DNA of 47,788 nt from Myxococcales bacterium (lineage in GTDB: Bacteria > Myxococcota_A > UBA9042 > JABWCM01), in assembly GCA_013360285.1 (NCBI GenBank), contig JABWCM010000076.1, positions 1-47,788 of the forward strand. The letters run 5' to 3'. This document shows positions 16,425 through 25,775 of this stretch, piece by piece; position 1 is the stretch's first letter; every line of letters starts with the position of its first letter. Below the pieces are notes generated by a model. The model saw only the letters and a list, made by a program, of their open reading frames with translations, searched no databases and was not told the origin of the DNA. Both the position numbers and the translations under genes were made by a program.

Positions 16425-17873
16425 TTATTCGGCAATACTACAATACTGCGGCGTCGAATCAGGAAGCCCACCCGCATACGGTTCGGGGGCGACCCCCATG
16501 GGATGACTCATCAGAAACTCAACCGCCACCTGGGTCATTTCATCGGGCCACTTGTGACCGGTCCCATGATTACATTGGGCTACGAAATGGTCGTTCGTGC
16601 GCAGAAATTCGATGAGTTCCATCGCCAAAGTATCAAAGTTCTGACCGGTCGAGCCATCGGTCGGCCCACCCCAGGTGACCAACATCGGCAATTTATGACT
16701 GATAGCCGGCGGTTCGATGATCAATCCGCCGGAAAACGGCGCGGACGACGCAATAACCGATGATCGCATCACCGACAAAAACACGGTGAACAAACCGCCG
16801 GCGCTCATGCCGGAAACATGGACTCGGTCGGGGTCTACGCTCAGTTTCTCGATGCTGCAGGAAACCAGGTCGTCAAAAAAGATGAGATCCGGATTTTGTT
16901 CTTTGTTGTCCAATTGAACCCATTCGACTGGACCTTGGGTGGACTCGGGAATGATCAGGATAAATCCATATTTGTCGACGTATTCATCCATTTTGGTATC
17001 GTCCAGAATATCGGTCACGCTGCTGCCCAACCCGTGGAACAAAAAGACCACAGGCCATTTTTTGTCGGTGCTGTAGTCGGTCGGCAACACAACGCGGAAC
17101 GAACGGCTTAACTTAGCGGTATTGAAATCGCTGTTTAATCCGGCCACGACGTCCGGACAACTTTCGATGTGCGGCAATTCTTCAATATTGCCGGAATCAC
17201 AAGATACCACGGGTGGGCTGGCCTGTTGGCCCCAAGGAGTCGCGGCAAACGTCGTTTTGTCGCCCAAATCGAGGTTTAACGTGATGACGGTACCGGTGAC
17301 CTTGCCGCACACGAACGTGGATTCCTGTATTGTTCCGTCAAATTGGAACGCCACCACCACGTCGCTGCCGGTAATCGTGTACTGCCCGGGCAGGGTGACT
17401 TCGATAAGCGGGGTGATGAAGGTACCATCCGCAGCCACATCAACGGTTTCGATGGTGCCCAACACATCGCTGGTAGAGGTTCCGTCGCTTCCTACCGCCC
17501 GGATCGACACATTGGTTAACTTACCGGATCCGTCGCCATTGTTTGTGCTCGTAATGTCGAGCTGCAACGGCAAAACGAAGCCACCCAAGGGCTCCACGCT
17601 GACCGCAGTAAACCACAAACCGTCGGCCAACAAACCTTCGGGCGCTAAAACGTCTTCCCCGCCAGTTCCCGTATCTTCCGTGGCGCCGGTCGTATCGGTG
17701 TCGGAACCACCGGTGGTATCCCCTTCGGCCTCAGCAATATCCGCGCCGCCGCCGTTTCCTGTATCCGCCGTATTGCTGTTGCCATTGTTCGCCGAACCTG
17801 AGTCGTCATCGGAACAACCGATGCACAAAAATACAATCATCCCGAGCCAACACCACTTACCAACGTTCACCAT
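16425..17873 (-). CDS. Secreted alpha/beta-hydrolase esterase lipoprotein (feruloyl esterase / PHB depolymerase type)
   Basis: A 482-aa lipoprotein. The signal ends in the lipobox FLCIGC, followed by a Ser/Asn/Gly/Asp/Thr-rich linker to about residue 75, then a beta-sandwich-like domain. The alpha/beta-hydrolase domain starts at about residue 260: PVVFLFHGLGSS (oxyanion region), GMSAGG (nucleophile Ser in GxSxG), WGGPTDGS (likely acid Asp) and NHGTGHKWP (catalytic His). This matches the LpqC/poly(3-hydroxybutyrate) depolymerase/feruloyl esterase group acting on extracellular esters. Substrate cannot be told. It stands alone, divergent from the cytochrome operon. Confidence 0.8.
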   Translation of the reverse strand: MVNVGKWCWLGMIVFLCIGCSDDDSGSANNGNSNTADTGNGGGADIAEAEGDTTGGSDTDTTGATEDTGTGGEDVLAPEGLLADGLWFTAVSVEPLGGFVLPLQLDITSTNNGDGSGKLTNVSIRAVGSDGTSTSDVLGTIETVDVAADGTFITPLIEVTLPGQYTITGSDVVVAFQFDGTIQESTFVCGKVTGTVITLNLDLGDKTTFAATPWGQQASPPVVSCDSGNIEELPHIESCPDVVAGLNSDFNTAKLSRSFRVVLPTDYSTDKKWPVVFLFHGLGSSVTDILDDTKMDEYVDKYGFILIIPESTQGPVEWVQLDNKEQNPDLIFFDDLVSCSIEKLSVDPDRVHVSGMSAGGLFTVFLSVMRSSVIASSAPFSGGLIIEPPAISHKLPMLVTWGGPTDGSTGQNFDTLAMELIEFLRTNDHFVAQCNHGTGHKWPDEMTQVAVEFLMSHPMGVAPEPYAGGLPDSTPQYCSIAE

Positions 17874-18058
17874 CTGGTTTCTCCTTCAATTCACTATGCT
17901 GCTACCACCGCAACCCCAAAATCCGGTTTTGGGTCACCCCAAAGCCGGTCCAAAACACGATAGTCATGCCCTACAGTCGGGATTGTTGCAACAGATGTAG
18001 ATGCAACTTTATAGTTTCGCCTGTCTGCATTTGGGGGCCAGAACAAAGGATAAAGGCG

Positions 18059-20233
18059 ATGACGCACATCATTTGGCGAAAAACGACGTTTCTGACCAGT
18101 GTTTTGTTTGTGCTGAACGTGTCTTCCGGTTGTGGAGAATCGTCGGAAAAAAGCCAAACAACCGACGTTTCGGAGCCGGTACCAGACCTGGGAACCGACA
18201 GTGGGCCTGAATCAGCCGGTGATACGCAAGACACTCTGGAACACGCAGATATGGTCGCCGAATTGCCCCTGCTATGGGAAATGACCGTGTACGTAACCCT
18301 CGACGGCAGGCCTGTTGCCGGCGCTTTGGTCATGCAAGGCGGGCGAGTGCAACGGTGGGAAACGGACACCCTGGGTATTGCAACCGTCACGCTGGATTTG
18401 TCGACCCCGGGGGATTTGGGAATTGTGGCTGCCCATCCCAACGCACGCTCCCAAGCGGAAACCTTTGTTCTTGAGCTGGGTTTGCCAAACGAAGTCACCA
18501 TTTCGTTGACCTCGTTTGATGAGTTGGACAATGAAAGTTATGTGTTTGGTGACCCAGGGCGCCCCGACGAAAATTCGTCGAGTCAGTGCCGACATTGCCA
18601 TGAAACGGTTACGTTTTCTTGGTTTGATTCGCCACATCGAACGTCGGCATCCAATCCAAAAGTACACGACTTATATTCGGGGACCGCAGCATCGGTAAAT
18701 ACCCAGCAAGATTGTGAAAAGAAGGGCGGCCATTGGGATTTGGGGATAGAGCCGGGAACGGGAAAAGAAATAAACCGTTGTTATGTTGGAGCGGGGTTGT
18801 TGCCGTATGCCAATGTGGGATGTCAAGACGGGCCATGCGACACGCCGCCTGACCAATTTGGAGCGTGTGCCGACTGCCACGCGCCGGGCATCAATGGGAA
18901 ACTTGGCGGGCGGGACCTGCACGAAGCAACCGGAATCGCTTATGAATACGGCGTACATTGCGATGTATGCCACCACGTGGAATCGGTGGACTTGGCCCAA
19001 GATGCCCCGGGTGTGGCAGGACGGCTCAAAATCCATCGGCCGACGGAACGAGCGTCAAGCCCGGCGCTGGGTGATTTTTTGCCGTTGACGTTTGGCCCCA
19101 ATCCCGACGTACCGGTGGTTAAAATGGGGGGTGTGGCGCGAAATCATTTTCGTGATTCCACGTTGTGTGCCGGCTGCCATGAGTTGGAACACGAAGGTTT
19201 TTTGCCGGGAGACAAGCCGGATGTCTCCCGATGGCCCACAGGAAAAATCCCGATTCAGACAACGTTTTCGGAATGGGAACAAGGACCGTTTCATCCGGGC
19301 GCTCCCTGCCAGAGTTGCCACATGGAGCCGGCACCGCTGGCACAAAACGGGGCAGACGTCCAGAATCTGGCGATTGGGCCGGGGTTGATTTCCGGATGGG
19401 AGCGGCCACCCGGTACGGTGCGTCAACATTCGTTTGCAGGACCACGGCAACCGAAAACAAATATGTTGCAATTGGCGGCGGCGGTGTTTATTGAAAAAAC
19501 GGTCGAAGCAGGCGCAGTAACCGGTAAGATAACGGTGAAAAACGTCGGCGCGGGCCACGCCATTCCGACCGGAGAGCCGATGCGTTCCATGATAGTCGTC
19601 GTACAGGCATTTTGTGGAACCACGGAGTTGACCGCGATCGGGGGAGACGCGATTTCCGACGTCGGCGGGTATCTCGACCGGCGCCAAGTCGACCAGGGTT
19701 TCGATACGTGGCCCAATGCGCAGGTGGGAGATGTGATTCGGGTGGTGCAAACCACAGGGGAATACCACGATTACCCCGGCTTTGGTCCATTTGGGGATGG
19801 CACGTTCACACCGGCGCAAAAAGGGTTGGCCAAAGAATGGGTCGCAGGTCAGGTCACTGTGACCGCGGTCGAAGGAGACACCGTAACGTTTAGCGGGCCG
19901 TTGCCCGAAGGCACCGTGGCGTACCGGTCGCGCCCACCCGCCGTTGACTCACCCGTACCTCCCGGGTGGGCGGGAGCCGCGGGTTTTGTGTTTGCGCGCC
20001 TGTTGGCCGATGCGGCGGGAAAACGCCAAGTTCCCCATTTTGTTGCCAAAGATGTGTTAAGCGATAACCGCCTGCTGCCGCAGCAACAATGGACCTCAAC
20101 CCATATTTTTGCCGCCGGATGTGGCGATCCAACCATCCGCGCCACCTTATATTACCGGCCGTACCCATTGGGGTTGGCGATGGAACGAAGCTGGAGTTTT
20201 CAAGATACCATCATGGCGGAGGCACAACGATGA
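18059..20233 (+). CDS. Pentahaem c-type cytochrome lipoprotein
   Basis: A 724-aa protein starting at ATG 18059 after AAAGGATAAAGG. The signal peptide ends in a lipobox (NVSSGC), followed by an acidic linker and a carboxypeptidase-regulatory-like beta domain (VYVTLDGRPVAGALVMQGG). Five CxxCH haem-binding motifs start at residues 177 (CRHCH), 270 (CADCH), 301 (CDVCH), 370 (CAGCH) and 417 (CQSCH). The C-terminal 250 residues are beta-rich and contain AGHAIPTGEPMRS, typical of cytochrome c554-like periplasmic multihaem proteins. It is translationally coupled (ATGA) to the multicopper oxidase, suggesting an electron-transfer partnership at the cell surface. The redox substrate is unknown. Confidence 0.85.
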   Translation: MTHIIWRKTTFLTSVLFVLNVSSGCGESSEKSQTTDVSEPVPDLGTDSGPESAGDTQDTLEHADMVAELPLLWEMTVYVTLDGRPVAGALVMQGGRVQRWETDTLGIATVTLDLSTPGDLGIVAAHPNARSQAETFVLELGLPNEVTISLTSFDELDNESYVFGDPGRPDENSSSQCRHCHETVTFSWFDSPHRTSASNPKVHDLYSGTAASVNTQQDCEKKGGHWDLGIEPGTGKEINRCYVGAGLLPYANVGCQDGPCDTPPDQFGACADCHAPGINGKLGGRDLHEATGIAYEYGVHCDVCHHVESVDLAQDAPGVAGRLKIHRPTERASSPALGDFLPLTFGPNPDVPVVKMGGVARNHFRDSTLCAGCHELEHEGFLPGDKPDVSRWPTGKIPIQTTFSEWEQGPFHPGAPCQSCHMEPAPLAQNGADVQNLAIGPGLISGWERPPGTVRQHSFAGPRQPKTNMLQLAAAVFIEKTVEAGAVTGKITVKNVGAGHAIPTGEPMRSMIVVVQAFCGTTELTAIGGDAISDVGGYLDRRQVDQGFDTWPNAQVGDVIRVVQTTGEYHDYPGFGPFGDGTFTPAQKGLAKEWVAGQVTVTAVEGDTVTFSGPLPEGTVAYRSRPPAVDSPVPPGWAGAAGFVFARLLADAAGKRQVPHFVAKDVLSDNRLLPQQQWTSTHIFAAGCGDPTIRATLYYRPYPLGLAMERSWSFQDTIMAEAQR

Positions 20234-21687
20234 AATCCAATATTCGATACGGATCCCGTTGGTTGGGTTTGGGAACGGCCATCCTGTTGGTTGTGGGTTG
20301 CAGTGGGGAACCGACTCCGAGGGTATCGGGAGGAGCTCAGCTCACAGGTGCGGCAGTCCATCGGGAACACACGATTTTCCGGACCATCCCGGCGGCCGTT
20401 GATACCGATTTGGCCCCCGGCATCGTAGCCGTAGAATTGACCGCGCGCCCCTACAAATTCACCGTCGGGGATCAACAGGTCCTAGGATATGCCTATAACG
20501 GCCAGGTGCCGGGACCCACGCTGGTAGCCAAGGTAGGAGATACCGTTCGGGTAACATTACATAACCAATTACCCGACCCCACAACGATTCACTGGCATGG
20601 TGTCAACGTCCCGATCACGATGGACGGCGTGCCGTGGAAAATGCCGGCGGTGGAGCCGGGGGACAGTTTTGTATACGAGTTTGTGGTGAACCAGGTGGGA
20701 ACGTTTTGGTATCACCCCCATTTTGACACCGGCAAGCAGGTGGATATGGGGCTTTATGGAGCGTTGGTCATAACGGACCCAACCGAACCCACGGCCAATC
20801 GGGATGAAGTAGTGGTATTCGATACCTGGGGGGAACATGGCGGCCTGCCGGCGTTTCCTCCCTTGGGGGAGGCATGGGGAACGGTTATGGAAAAACCGAC
20901 CGACCATGAAGTGGACCATGGTGTTGATCTGCGACAACTTCGCTGGACGGTAAATGGTTCGTTTAACCCAGAGATGGACGCTGTTGCCGGGGAATCGGTG
21001 CGGCTGCGGTTTGTAAACGCGAGCAACAATGGTTATTTGGAGTTGAGTTGGCCCACCATTCGCCAAATCGCCGGGGACCAAGGCCTGCTGGCGGAGTTGA
21101 AACTACCGGAAACATTGGTTTTGGCGCCGGGGGACCGCGCTGAGGTGGAGTTGCTCATGGGAGAAGACCCCATTGTGATTACGACGTATCCATACACGAT
21201 GTATGGAGGAAGAACATCGGGGAGCCCGGTCGAACTGTTCCGTGTGGTTCCGAAAGGCCAGGGAAACAAACCCGCTGGGCTGCCGTGGAATTTTTCCGGC
21301 GAAAAACCCAGTGAAGATCCGTTATACACCGACTTGGTGTACGTGTTGAGCGGATCCAATCAAGGGGGAGTTTGGATGATCAACGGAGAAACCTTTCCCA
21401 ACATCACTCTGGCCAAAGTGGCCACCGGTTCACGTCCCGTCGTGGAAATCCGTAATCTTTCAACAACCGAGCACCCGTTTCACACCCACGGAATGGTGTT
21501 TGAGGTGTTGTCGCACAACGGGGTGGCTCCCAAGGTGCGGAGCATCGAAGATACGATCAACATTCGGATTCGTGAATCGGTCCGGATCAGATTACACCCC
21601 GAAGAACCCGGAGAATGGATGATTCACTGTCATATTTTGCCCCATGCTCATGGGGGCATGATGACCCTATTGGAGGTCACTCTATGA
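20230..21687 (+). CDS. Multicopper oxidase lipoprotein
   Basis: A 485-aa protein. A lipobox (LLVVGCS) at about residue 24 predicts a lipoprotein. The four copper-ligand motifs are present: HWHG at 121-124, WYHPH at 160-164, HPFHTHG in the C-terminal cupredoxin domain, and HCHILPHAHGG at 466-476 with the type-1 Cys467. The axial position five residues after H472 is Met477, consistent with a medium-to-high-potential laccase or metal oxidase. The start overlaps the cytochrome stop (ATGA) and the gene is followed by another ATGA overlap, so it is the middle of a coupled operon. It may oxidise a metal or phenolic substrate and exchange electrons with the cytochrome; this is inferred. Confidence 0.9.
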   Translation: MKSNIRYGSRWLGLGTAILLVVGCSGEPTPRVSGGAQLTGAAVHREHTIFRTIPAAVDTDLAPGIVAVELTARPYKFTVGDQQVLGYAYNGQVPGPTLVAKVGDTVRVTLHNQLPDPTTIHWHGVNVPITMDGVPWKMPAVEPGDSFVYEFVVNQVGTFWYHPHFDTGKQVDMGLYGALVITDPTEPTANRDEVVVFDTWGEHGGLPAFPPLGEAWGTVMEKPTDHEVDHGVDLRQLRWTVNGSFNPEMDAVAGESVRLRFVNASNNGYLELSWPTIRQIAGDQGLLAELKLPETLVLAPGDRAEVELLMGEDPIVITTYPYTMYGGRTSGSPVELFRVVPKGQGNKPAGLPWNFSGEKPSEDPLYTDLVYVLSGSNQGGVWMINGETFPNITLAKVATGSRPVVEIRNLSTTEHPFHTHGMVFEVLSHNGVAPKVRSIEDTINIRIRESVRIRLHPEEPGEWMIHCHILPHAHGGMMTLLEVTL

Positions 21688-24146
21688 AGTCTGGGTGTTT
21701 GTGGGGGATACTGGGAATCGGGTTGATCACCTCGACTCCGGGACTCGCCGGCCCCCATTGGTCGCAGTTGCCTATGTCCAATGGACAGGCGGCGGCAGTA
21801 TTCGATCTTACCACCCGTAAGTTAACCGCGTTTTACGAACATCCTTATCGATTTCCCAAACAAGGCGCGGAATCTGCCGATTTGTGTTACGACACTTATG
21901 GGGGAATTGCGGTGGACGGAAAAGGGATGTGGTTAACCGATGTTCCATTCAACCCAGGCGAAGGGTACGTGTGGGGAACGGGAATTGTCCGAACACATCA
22001 GTGGGTCTCGGAGTTTACGATCGAAACCTCGTGGTTTTCCCCGATGACGGCACAGGGGCGCCTGTTGGTCAATACGATCAGGGTCACCCATACCGGAACC
22101 ACACCGCGGCAGGTTTCGCTGTTCACGTTGCACAATTACCATGTTGGCAAAGGGAGTCCTATTCCGAAAAATGAGCAGGAACGGATTGTGTGGAACAACA
22201 TCGGGTATGTGGAAACCGCCCAAGATTCACCAAGAGTGGTGGCGTATGTGCCCGTAGGCGGTGCCGATGTTCATGGGGCAAGCCCACACAATCCCTATCC
22301 GCTGATCGGCAGCGGACAACTGATCTCTGTGGACGATACCGGGGTGACCAACGACGCCGTGTGTGGGTTTCAGAAAAACCTAGGCGTGATGGTTCCCGCA
22401 GACTCGGTTGTTTTTGGAGTGATCACGGCCCTTTCCGGAGATGGGTTGACTGGCGACGAGTTGATTGACCAAATCAATACCTGGATCGCAGGAAGAACCG
22501 CCGAGCAGTTGGTGACCGATGAAGAGTCGGAATGGACTACCTGGCAGAACAAAGCAGCAGTTCCCCAATCGGGAAACGAATTGTTGTATCGGCAATCGCT
22601 CGCAACGTTACGAATGGCGCAGGTTCGCGAGCCCAATACCGAATCAATTCGCCCCTTTGGGCAGATTTTGGCTTCGTTGCCGCCGGGTCAATGGGCGATT
22701 AGTTGGCCGCGGGATGCCGCATATGCGATTTCGGCTTTGGCGGCTTCGGGTTATCACGAAGAAGCGCGGGCGGCACTGGAGTTTATGTTCACCGCGCAGT
22801 CGGGGGGGTATACGTCCTATCTCAACGGGGTGCCGTATCTCATTTCGGTGTGCCGTTATTATGGATATGGAATCGAAGAAAGCGATGGCGACCCCAACAA
22901 AGAAGGACCCAACATTGAGTTGGATGACTTCGGACTGTTTTTGTGGGCGTTGGGTCAGTACCTGAAATACAGCGGCGACATCGGTTATTTTGCTGAACAT
23001 TTTCCCGCGGTAAGGGACTTGGTCGCCGGGGCATTGGTGAAGTTAATCGATGCGGACTTAAATATAGTGGTCAAAGATTCATCGATTTGGGAGCGACACT
23101 GGAACGGGAACGAACAACATTTTACGTATTCCACGTTGACCGCAATCCGAGGTTTGTGTGATGCGGCCCATTGGAGCGACGAAATCGGGGAGACAACGGC
23201 GGCAACGGGGTTTCGGGATGCCGCACGGACCTTACGTATGGGAATGCTCACCCAGCTTGTGGACCAAAACGGGGCGCTGGTAGGCAATCTGGAAGAAACG
23301 GCAAGTGGGTTATACGCGGATGCCGCCGTTGTCGAGGCCATTAACTTAGGCGTATTGGTTGGAGAGTGGAGTACGGCGCAGCAAACCATTCAATTGATCG
23401 ACAAACGTCTTCAATTGCCAAGCGGAGGATACAAACGGAACGACGATGGGGATTGGTACGACGAACAGGAGTGGATTTACATCGATCTGCGGGTAAAAAA
23501 AGCACGGGTTAAGTTGGGGTTACCGCCGGCCATTGCTGCCGACACTGTGCTTAGCAAAACCGTTGTCAATCACGGACTTTTCGCCGAGTTGTACACAGAG
23601 ACAGGGGCTTATGCGGGGGCCGTACCGATGGTGGGATATGGTGCGGGGGTCTACGTGCTGGATTTGTTGGAAAATGAACCGACAGATGTGCTGCATTCGT
23701 GTTTGGCGGAAACCGAACCGTTGCCGGTCGAGCCGGACCTGGGCGATCTTGCTGCACCGGATGCCGGAACAGGCGGCTCCGATACGACTTCTTTCCCAGT
23801 CGATACCGTCATATCGGACCTGATTGGGCAACAGGACAGCACAAACGGGCACAACGATGTGATTGACGAACCCGCAGTCGACGTTGCAGGTCAACCTGAG
23901 GTCGACTTGGCAACGCCGGCCCCCAATGTGGACGGAGTCAATGACGCGGGTACCGGTGTGATGGAGGTGGGGACGGGTACGGCGGACGTTGTTGCCAAAC
24001 CCAATCCAGCCGATTCCTCGTCGGACGGATGTAAGTTAACGACAGGAGACCGGACACCCCCCCTTGGATGGGTGAGTCTCCTGTTGATGGGAATCATGGC
24101 GTTTGTGAAAAAATATGGGCGCAGGTTTTATAGGAGACCAGTTTGA
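21684..24146 (+). CDS. GH15-type glycosidase with a MYXO-CTERM-like C-terminal anchor
   Basis: An 820-aa secreted protein with signal peptide MKSGCLWGILGIGLITSTPG. The (alpha/alpha)6 catalytic part contains WAISWPRDAAYAISALAASG (about residue 333), GPNIELDDFGLFLWAL (about 410) and SSIWERHW (about 468), the set typical of GH15 glucoamylase-like enzymes. An Asp/Thr/Val-rich linker follows (about 700-780), then a C-terminal Cys (DGCKL), a transmembrane stretch (GWVSLLLMGIMAF) and basic residues, resembling MYXO-CTERM sorting signals. The codons for FVKKYGRRF coincide with a half-copy of repeat A. Both ends overlap neighbours (ATGA and TTGA). It probably releases glucose units from extracellular glucans. 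Confidence 0.8.
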   Translation: MKSGCLWGILGIGLITSTPGLAGPHWSQLPMSNGQAAAVFDLTTRKLTAFYEHPYRFPKQGAESADLCYDTYGGIAVDGKGMWLTDVPFNPGEGYVWGTGIVRTHQWVSEFTIETSWFSPMTAQGRLLVNTIRVTHTGTTPRQVSLFTLHNYHVGKGSPIPKNEQERIVWNNIGYVETAQDSPRVVAYVPVGGADVHGASPHNPYPLIGSGQLISVDDTGVTNDAVCGFQKNLGVMVPADSVVFGVITALSGDGLTGDELIDQINTWIAGRTAEQLVTDEESEWTTWQNKAAVPQSGNELLYRQSLATLRMAQVREPNTESIRPFGQILASLPPGQWAISWPRDAAYAISALAASGYHEEARAALEFMFTAQSGGYTSYLNGVPYLISVCRYYGYGIEESDGDPNKEGPNIELDDFGLFLWALGQYLKYSGDIGYFAEHFPAVRDLVAGALVKLIDADLNIVVKDSSIWERHWNGNEQHFTYSTLTAIRGLCDAAHWSDEIGETTAATGFRDAARTLRMGMLTQLVDQNGALVGNLEETASGLYADAAVVEAINLGVLVGEWSTAQQTIQLIDKRLQLPSGGYKRNDDGDWYDEQEWIYIDLRVKKARVKLGLPPAIAADTVLSKTVVNHGLFAELYTETGAYAGAVPMVGYGAGVYVLDLLENEPTDVLHSCLAETEPLPVEPDLGDLAAPDAGTGGSDTTSFPVDTVISDLIGQQDSTNGHNDVIDEPAVDVAGQPEVDLATPAPNVDGVNDAGTGVMEVGTGTADVVAKPNPADSSSDGCKLTTGDRTPPLGWVSLLLMGIMAFVKKYGRRFYRRPV
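24101..24127. repeat. Half-copy of repeat family A terminal repeat inside the GH15 gene
   Basis: GTTTGTGAAAAAATATGGGC, followed by GCAGG, matches the right end of repeat A2 read on the minus strand (GTTTGTGAAAGAATATGGGC, then GCGG) with two or so differences. It encodes the last basic residues of the GH15 protein and lies directly before the ribosome-binding site of rnhA. Confidence 0.6.
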
Positions 24147-24844
24147 GTCAGTATTGGATAAAAGGAAAGTTTAAGGACCAAGACGTTTGGGTTCATTCAG
24201 ACGAACACGGTGTTCCTGTTGTCGACAAGGGTTATATCCAGGTGCGGTATTCCGGCAACAGCACCAAGATATATCGGGGACACCATAAAAATCTAAACCA
24301 CACGGCAACCGACACACCACCAGTACGTGTTGACATGCCGGAAACCCTTCCCGAAGCCACACCGATCCAAAAAATCGCCGCGGTTGATAAATCCAAACCA
24401 ACCCCGCCCATCACCCCGGCTCGCCCCGGCAGCATTGTGTTGTTCACCGACGGCGCCTGCTCCGGTAATCCCGGGCCGGCGGGTTTGGGGGTATTGATGC
24501 AGGATGGCGATTCCAAACGGGAACTCAGCGGCTATTTGGGCATGGCCACCAACAATATCGCTGAATTGGATGCGATTCGGCGCGGGTTAAAGATGATCGG
24601 CGACAAAACGCGGCCGGTGGATTTGTATACCGACAGCAATTATGCCATTGGGGTGTTGACCAAAGGCTGGAAAGCCAAAGCCAATACCGAACTGGTGGAA
24701 GAAATCCGCGATTTGCTGGAGGATTTTCGTAATATCCGGTTTCATTGGGTGCGGGGGCATATGGGCCACGACGGAAACGAACGTGCCGACGAGCTGGCGC
24801 GAATGGCGATTGAAAAGCGGGAAACCCGCGAGTTTGAGTCGTGA
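24143..24844 (+). CDS. rnhA: Ribonuclease HI with N-terminal extension
   Basis: A 233-aa protein starting at TTG 24143, inferred from AGGAGACCAG just upstream and the TTGA overlap with the GH15 stop. The C-terminal 140 residues are RNase HI: the catalytic carboxylates are in LFTDGACSGNPGP (Asp), NNIAELDA (Glu), DLYTDSNYA (Asp) and GNERADELA (Asp), and HWVRGHMGH carries the flexible-loop His. It degrades RNA in RNA-DNA hybrids. The N-terminal 90 residues (WIKGKFKDQDVWVHSDEHG...) are of unknown type, followed by a Pro-rich linker. Its place behind secreted redox and carbohydrate enzymes is odd. The opposite strand here is open because of a read-through acyltransferase frame. Confidence 0.9.
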   Translation: MSQYWIKGKFKDQDVWVHSDEHGVPVVDKGYIQVRYSGNSTKIYRGHHKNLNHTATDTPPVRVDMPETLPEATPIQKIAAVDKSKPTPPITPARPGSIVLFTDGACSGNPGPAGLGVLMQDGDSKRELSGYLGMATNNIAELDAIRRGLKMIGDKTRPVDLYTDSNYAIGVLTKGWKAKANTELVEEIRDLLEDFRNIRFHWVRGHMGHDGNERADELARMAIEKRETREFES

Positions 24845-25775
24845 TCACGTGGCTAAGAGGGTGTTTGGGAAAAAAATAACGGCGAGCGAGACAGTGGCCG
24901 TAGCGAGGCAGGACCGACGCAGTAGGCCAATGGCTCGCGTAGCTTATTTTTTTCTGCATACGGGATATCACCACATCGTATAATTCGCGGGGGCTGTCCG
25001 GGTTTTCGTGGTCCGCCGGGTGATAAGACGGATGGTCTGCTTCGGCACGATTCGGCCAAATCGGCTTCAAGATTTCGCTGACAATACGGCTGGGCAACGG
25101 CCAGGGCGCAGGCAACGGTCCTATGTACAATCCCAGCGGAAAACCCAACGCAATCGGGAAAGATTCAACACGCAGCCATTTTGGAAACCCCAACAATTTG
25201 GCAATCCGTTCGCCCCGTTTGAGAATAAAAAACATTTCGTGACCACCGATGCTGACAACCGGGGTGATCGGCACGCCCATCCGTATCGCTTCGCGCACAA
25301 ATCCGGTTCGCCCGGAAAAATCCACGACATTCCGATAACGATATGGCCGAAAGGTCTCATATTCACCTCCGGGGAGGACCATGACGGTCGCCCCTTCACC
25401 CAAAAGCAGGCGGACATTTTCGGGACTTGCTCGCACACATCCCATCGATCTTAGCCGGTTTGCTGTCACCCGATTTAGCCGGAACAACACGTCGTGCATC
25501 AAAAAATACAGGGGTCGACGAAACAGAAAATGCCGGTGCCACTCCACCGCAAACAACGTGACATCAATGGGGATTTTGCCGCCGGAATGATTGCCGACCA
25601 ACAATGATGGACCATCGGGAATCAGGTGGAATCCACGTACTTCGTAACGAAAATACGCCTTTCCGAACTTGTGGAGCACATTTGCCGCACGCTGCATCGC
25701 GCGCATATCCATGGCGCCCGGCGGGTCGGTCAACTCGCTGATGACTTGTGAATCAAATGGATCTTGTTCAACCAT
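24525..25775 (-). CDS. LPLAT-type acyltransferase whose 3' end runs into repeat B and antisense of rnhA
   Basis: The first 272 residues form a PlsC/diacylglycerol-acyltransferase-like LPLAT domain: NHSGGKIPID (the acyl-acceptor NHx(n)D motif), the block VMVLPGGEYETFRPY (the usual 'PGG..E' motif), and FVREAIRMGVPITPVVSIG. It should acylate a lysophospholipid or acylglycerol at the inner membrane. From residue 273 (MQKKI...) the frame continues through repeat B2 and then antisense to rnhA, giving about 140 Arg/Pro/Trp-rich residues that do not look natural. The repeat has removed the native stop and possibly a few C-terminal residues. The native protein was probably about 275-290 aa. Confidence 0.7.
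   Translation of the reverse strand: MVEQDPFDSQVISELTDPPGAMDMRAMQRAANVLHKFGKAYFRYEVRGFHLIPDGPSLLVGNHSGGKIPIDVTLFAVEWHRHFLFRRPLYFLMHDVLFRLNRVTANRLRSMGCVRASPENVRLLLGEGATVMVLPGGEYETFRPYRYRNVVDFSGRTGFVREAIRMGVPITPVVSIGGHEMFFILKRGERIAKLLGFPKWLRVESFPIALGFPLGLYIGPLPAPWPLPSRIVSEILKPIWPNRAEADHPSYHPADHENPDSPRELYDVVISRMQKKISYASHWPTASVLPRYGHCLARRYFFPKHPLSHVITTQTRGFPAFQSPFAPARRHVRFRRGPYAPAPNETGYYENPPANRGFLPPVRYWLWLSSLWSTPQWHNCCRYTNPPAAFCRRSSLTRAESHPIQRYCWWPCPNSR
24857..24959. repeat. Repeat family B, copy 2
   Basis: About 103 bp beginning GAGGGTGTTTGGGAAAAAAA and ending with a T-rich block before CTGCAT. The interior (AGCGAGGCAGGACCGACGCA, then CCAATGGCTCGCGTAGC) matches B1 at 10173-10292 in the opposite orientation. 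It sits between the converging rnhA and acyltransferase genes and overwrites the end of the latter. Confidence 0.65.

Noticed and set aside
17915..17933. Hairpin CCCAAAATCCGGTTTTGGG between the esterase and cytochrome genes
   Set aside because: It has no T tract on either strand and sits between divergent genes, so it is not a terminator; no regulator can be assigned.
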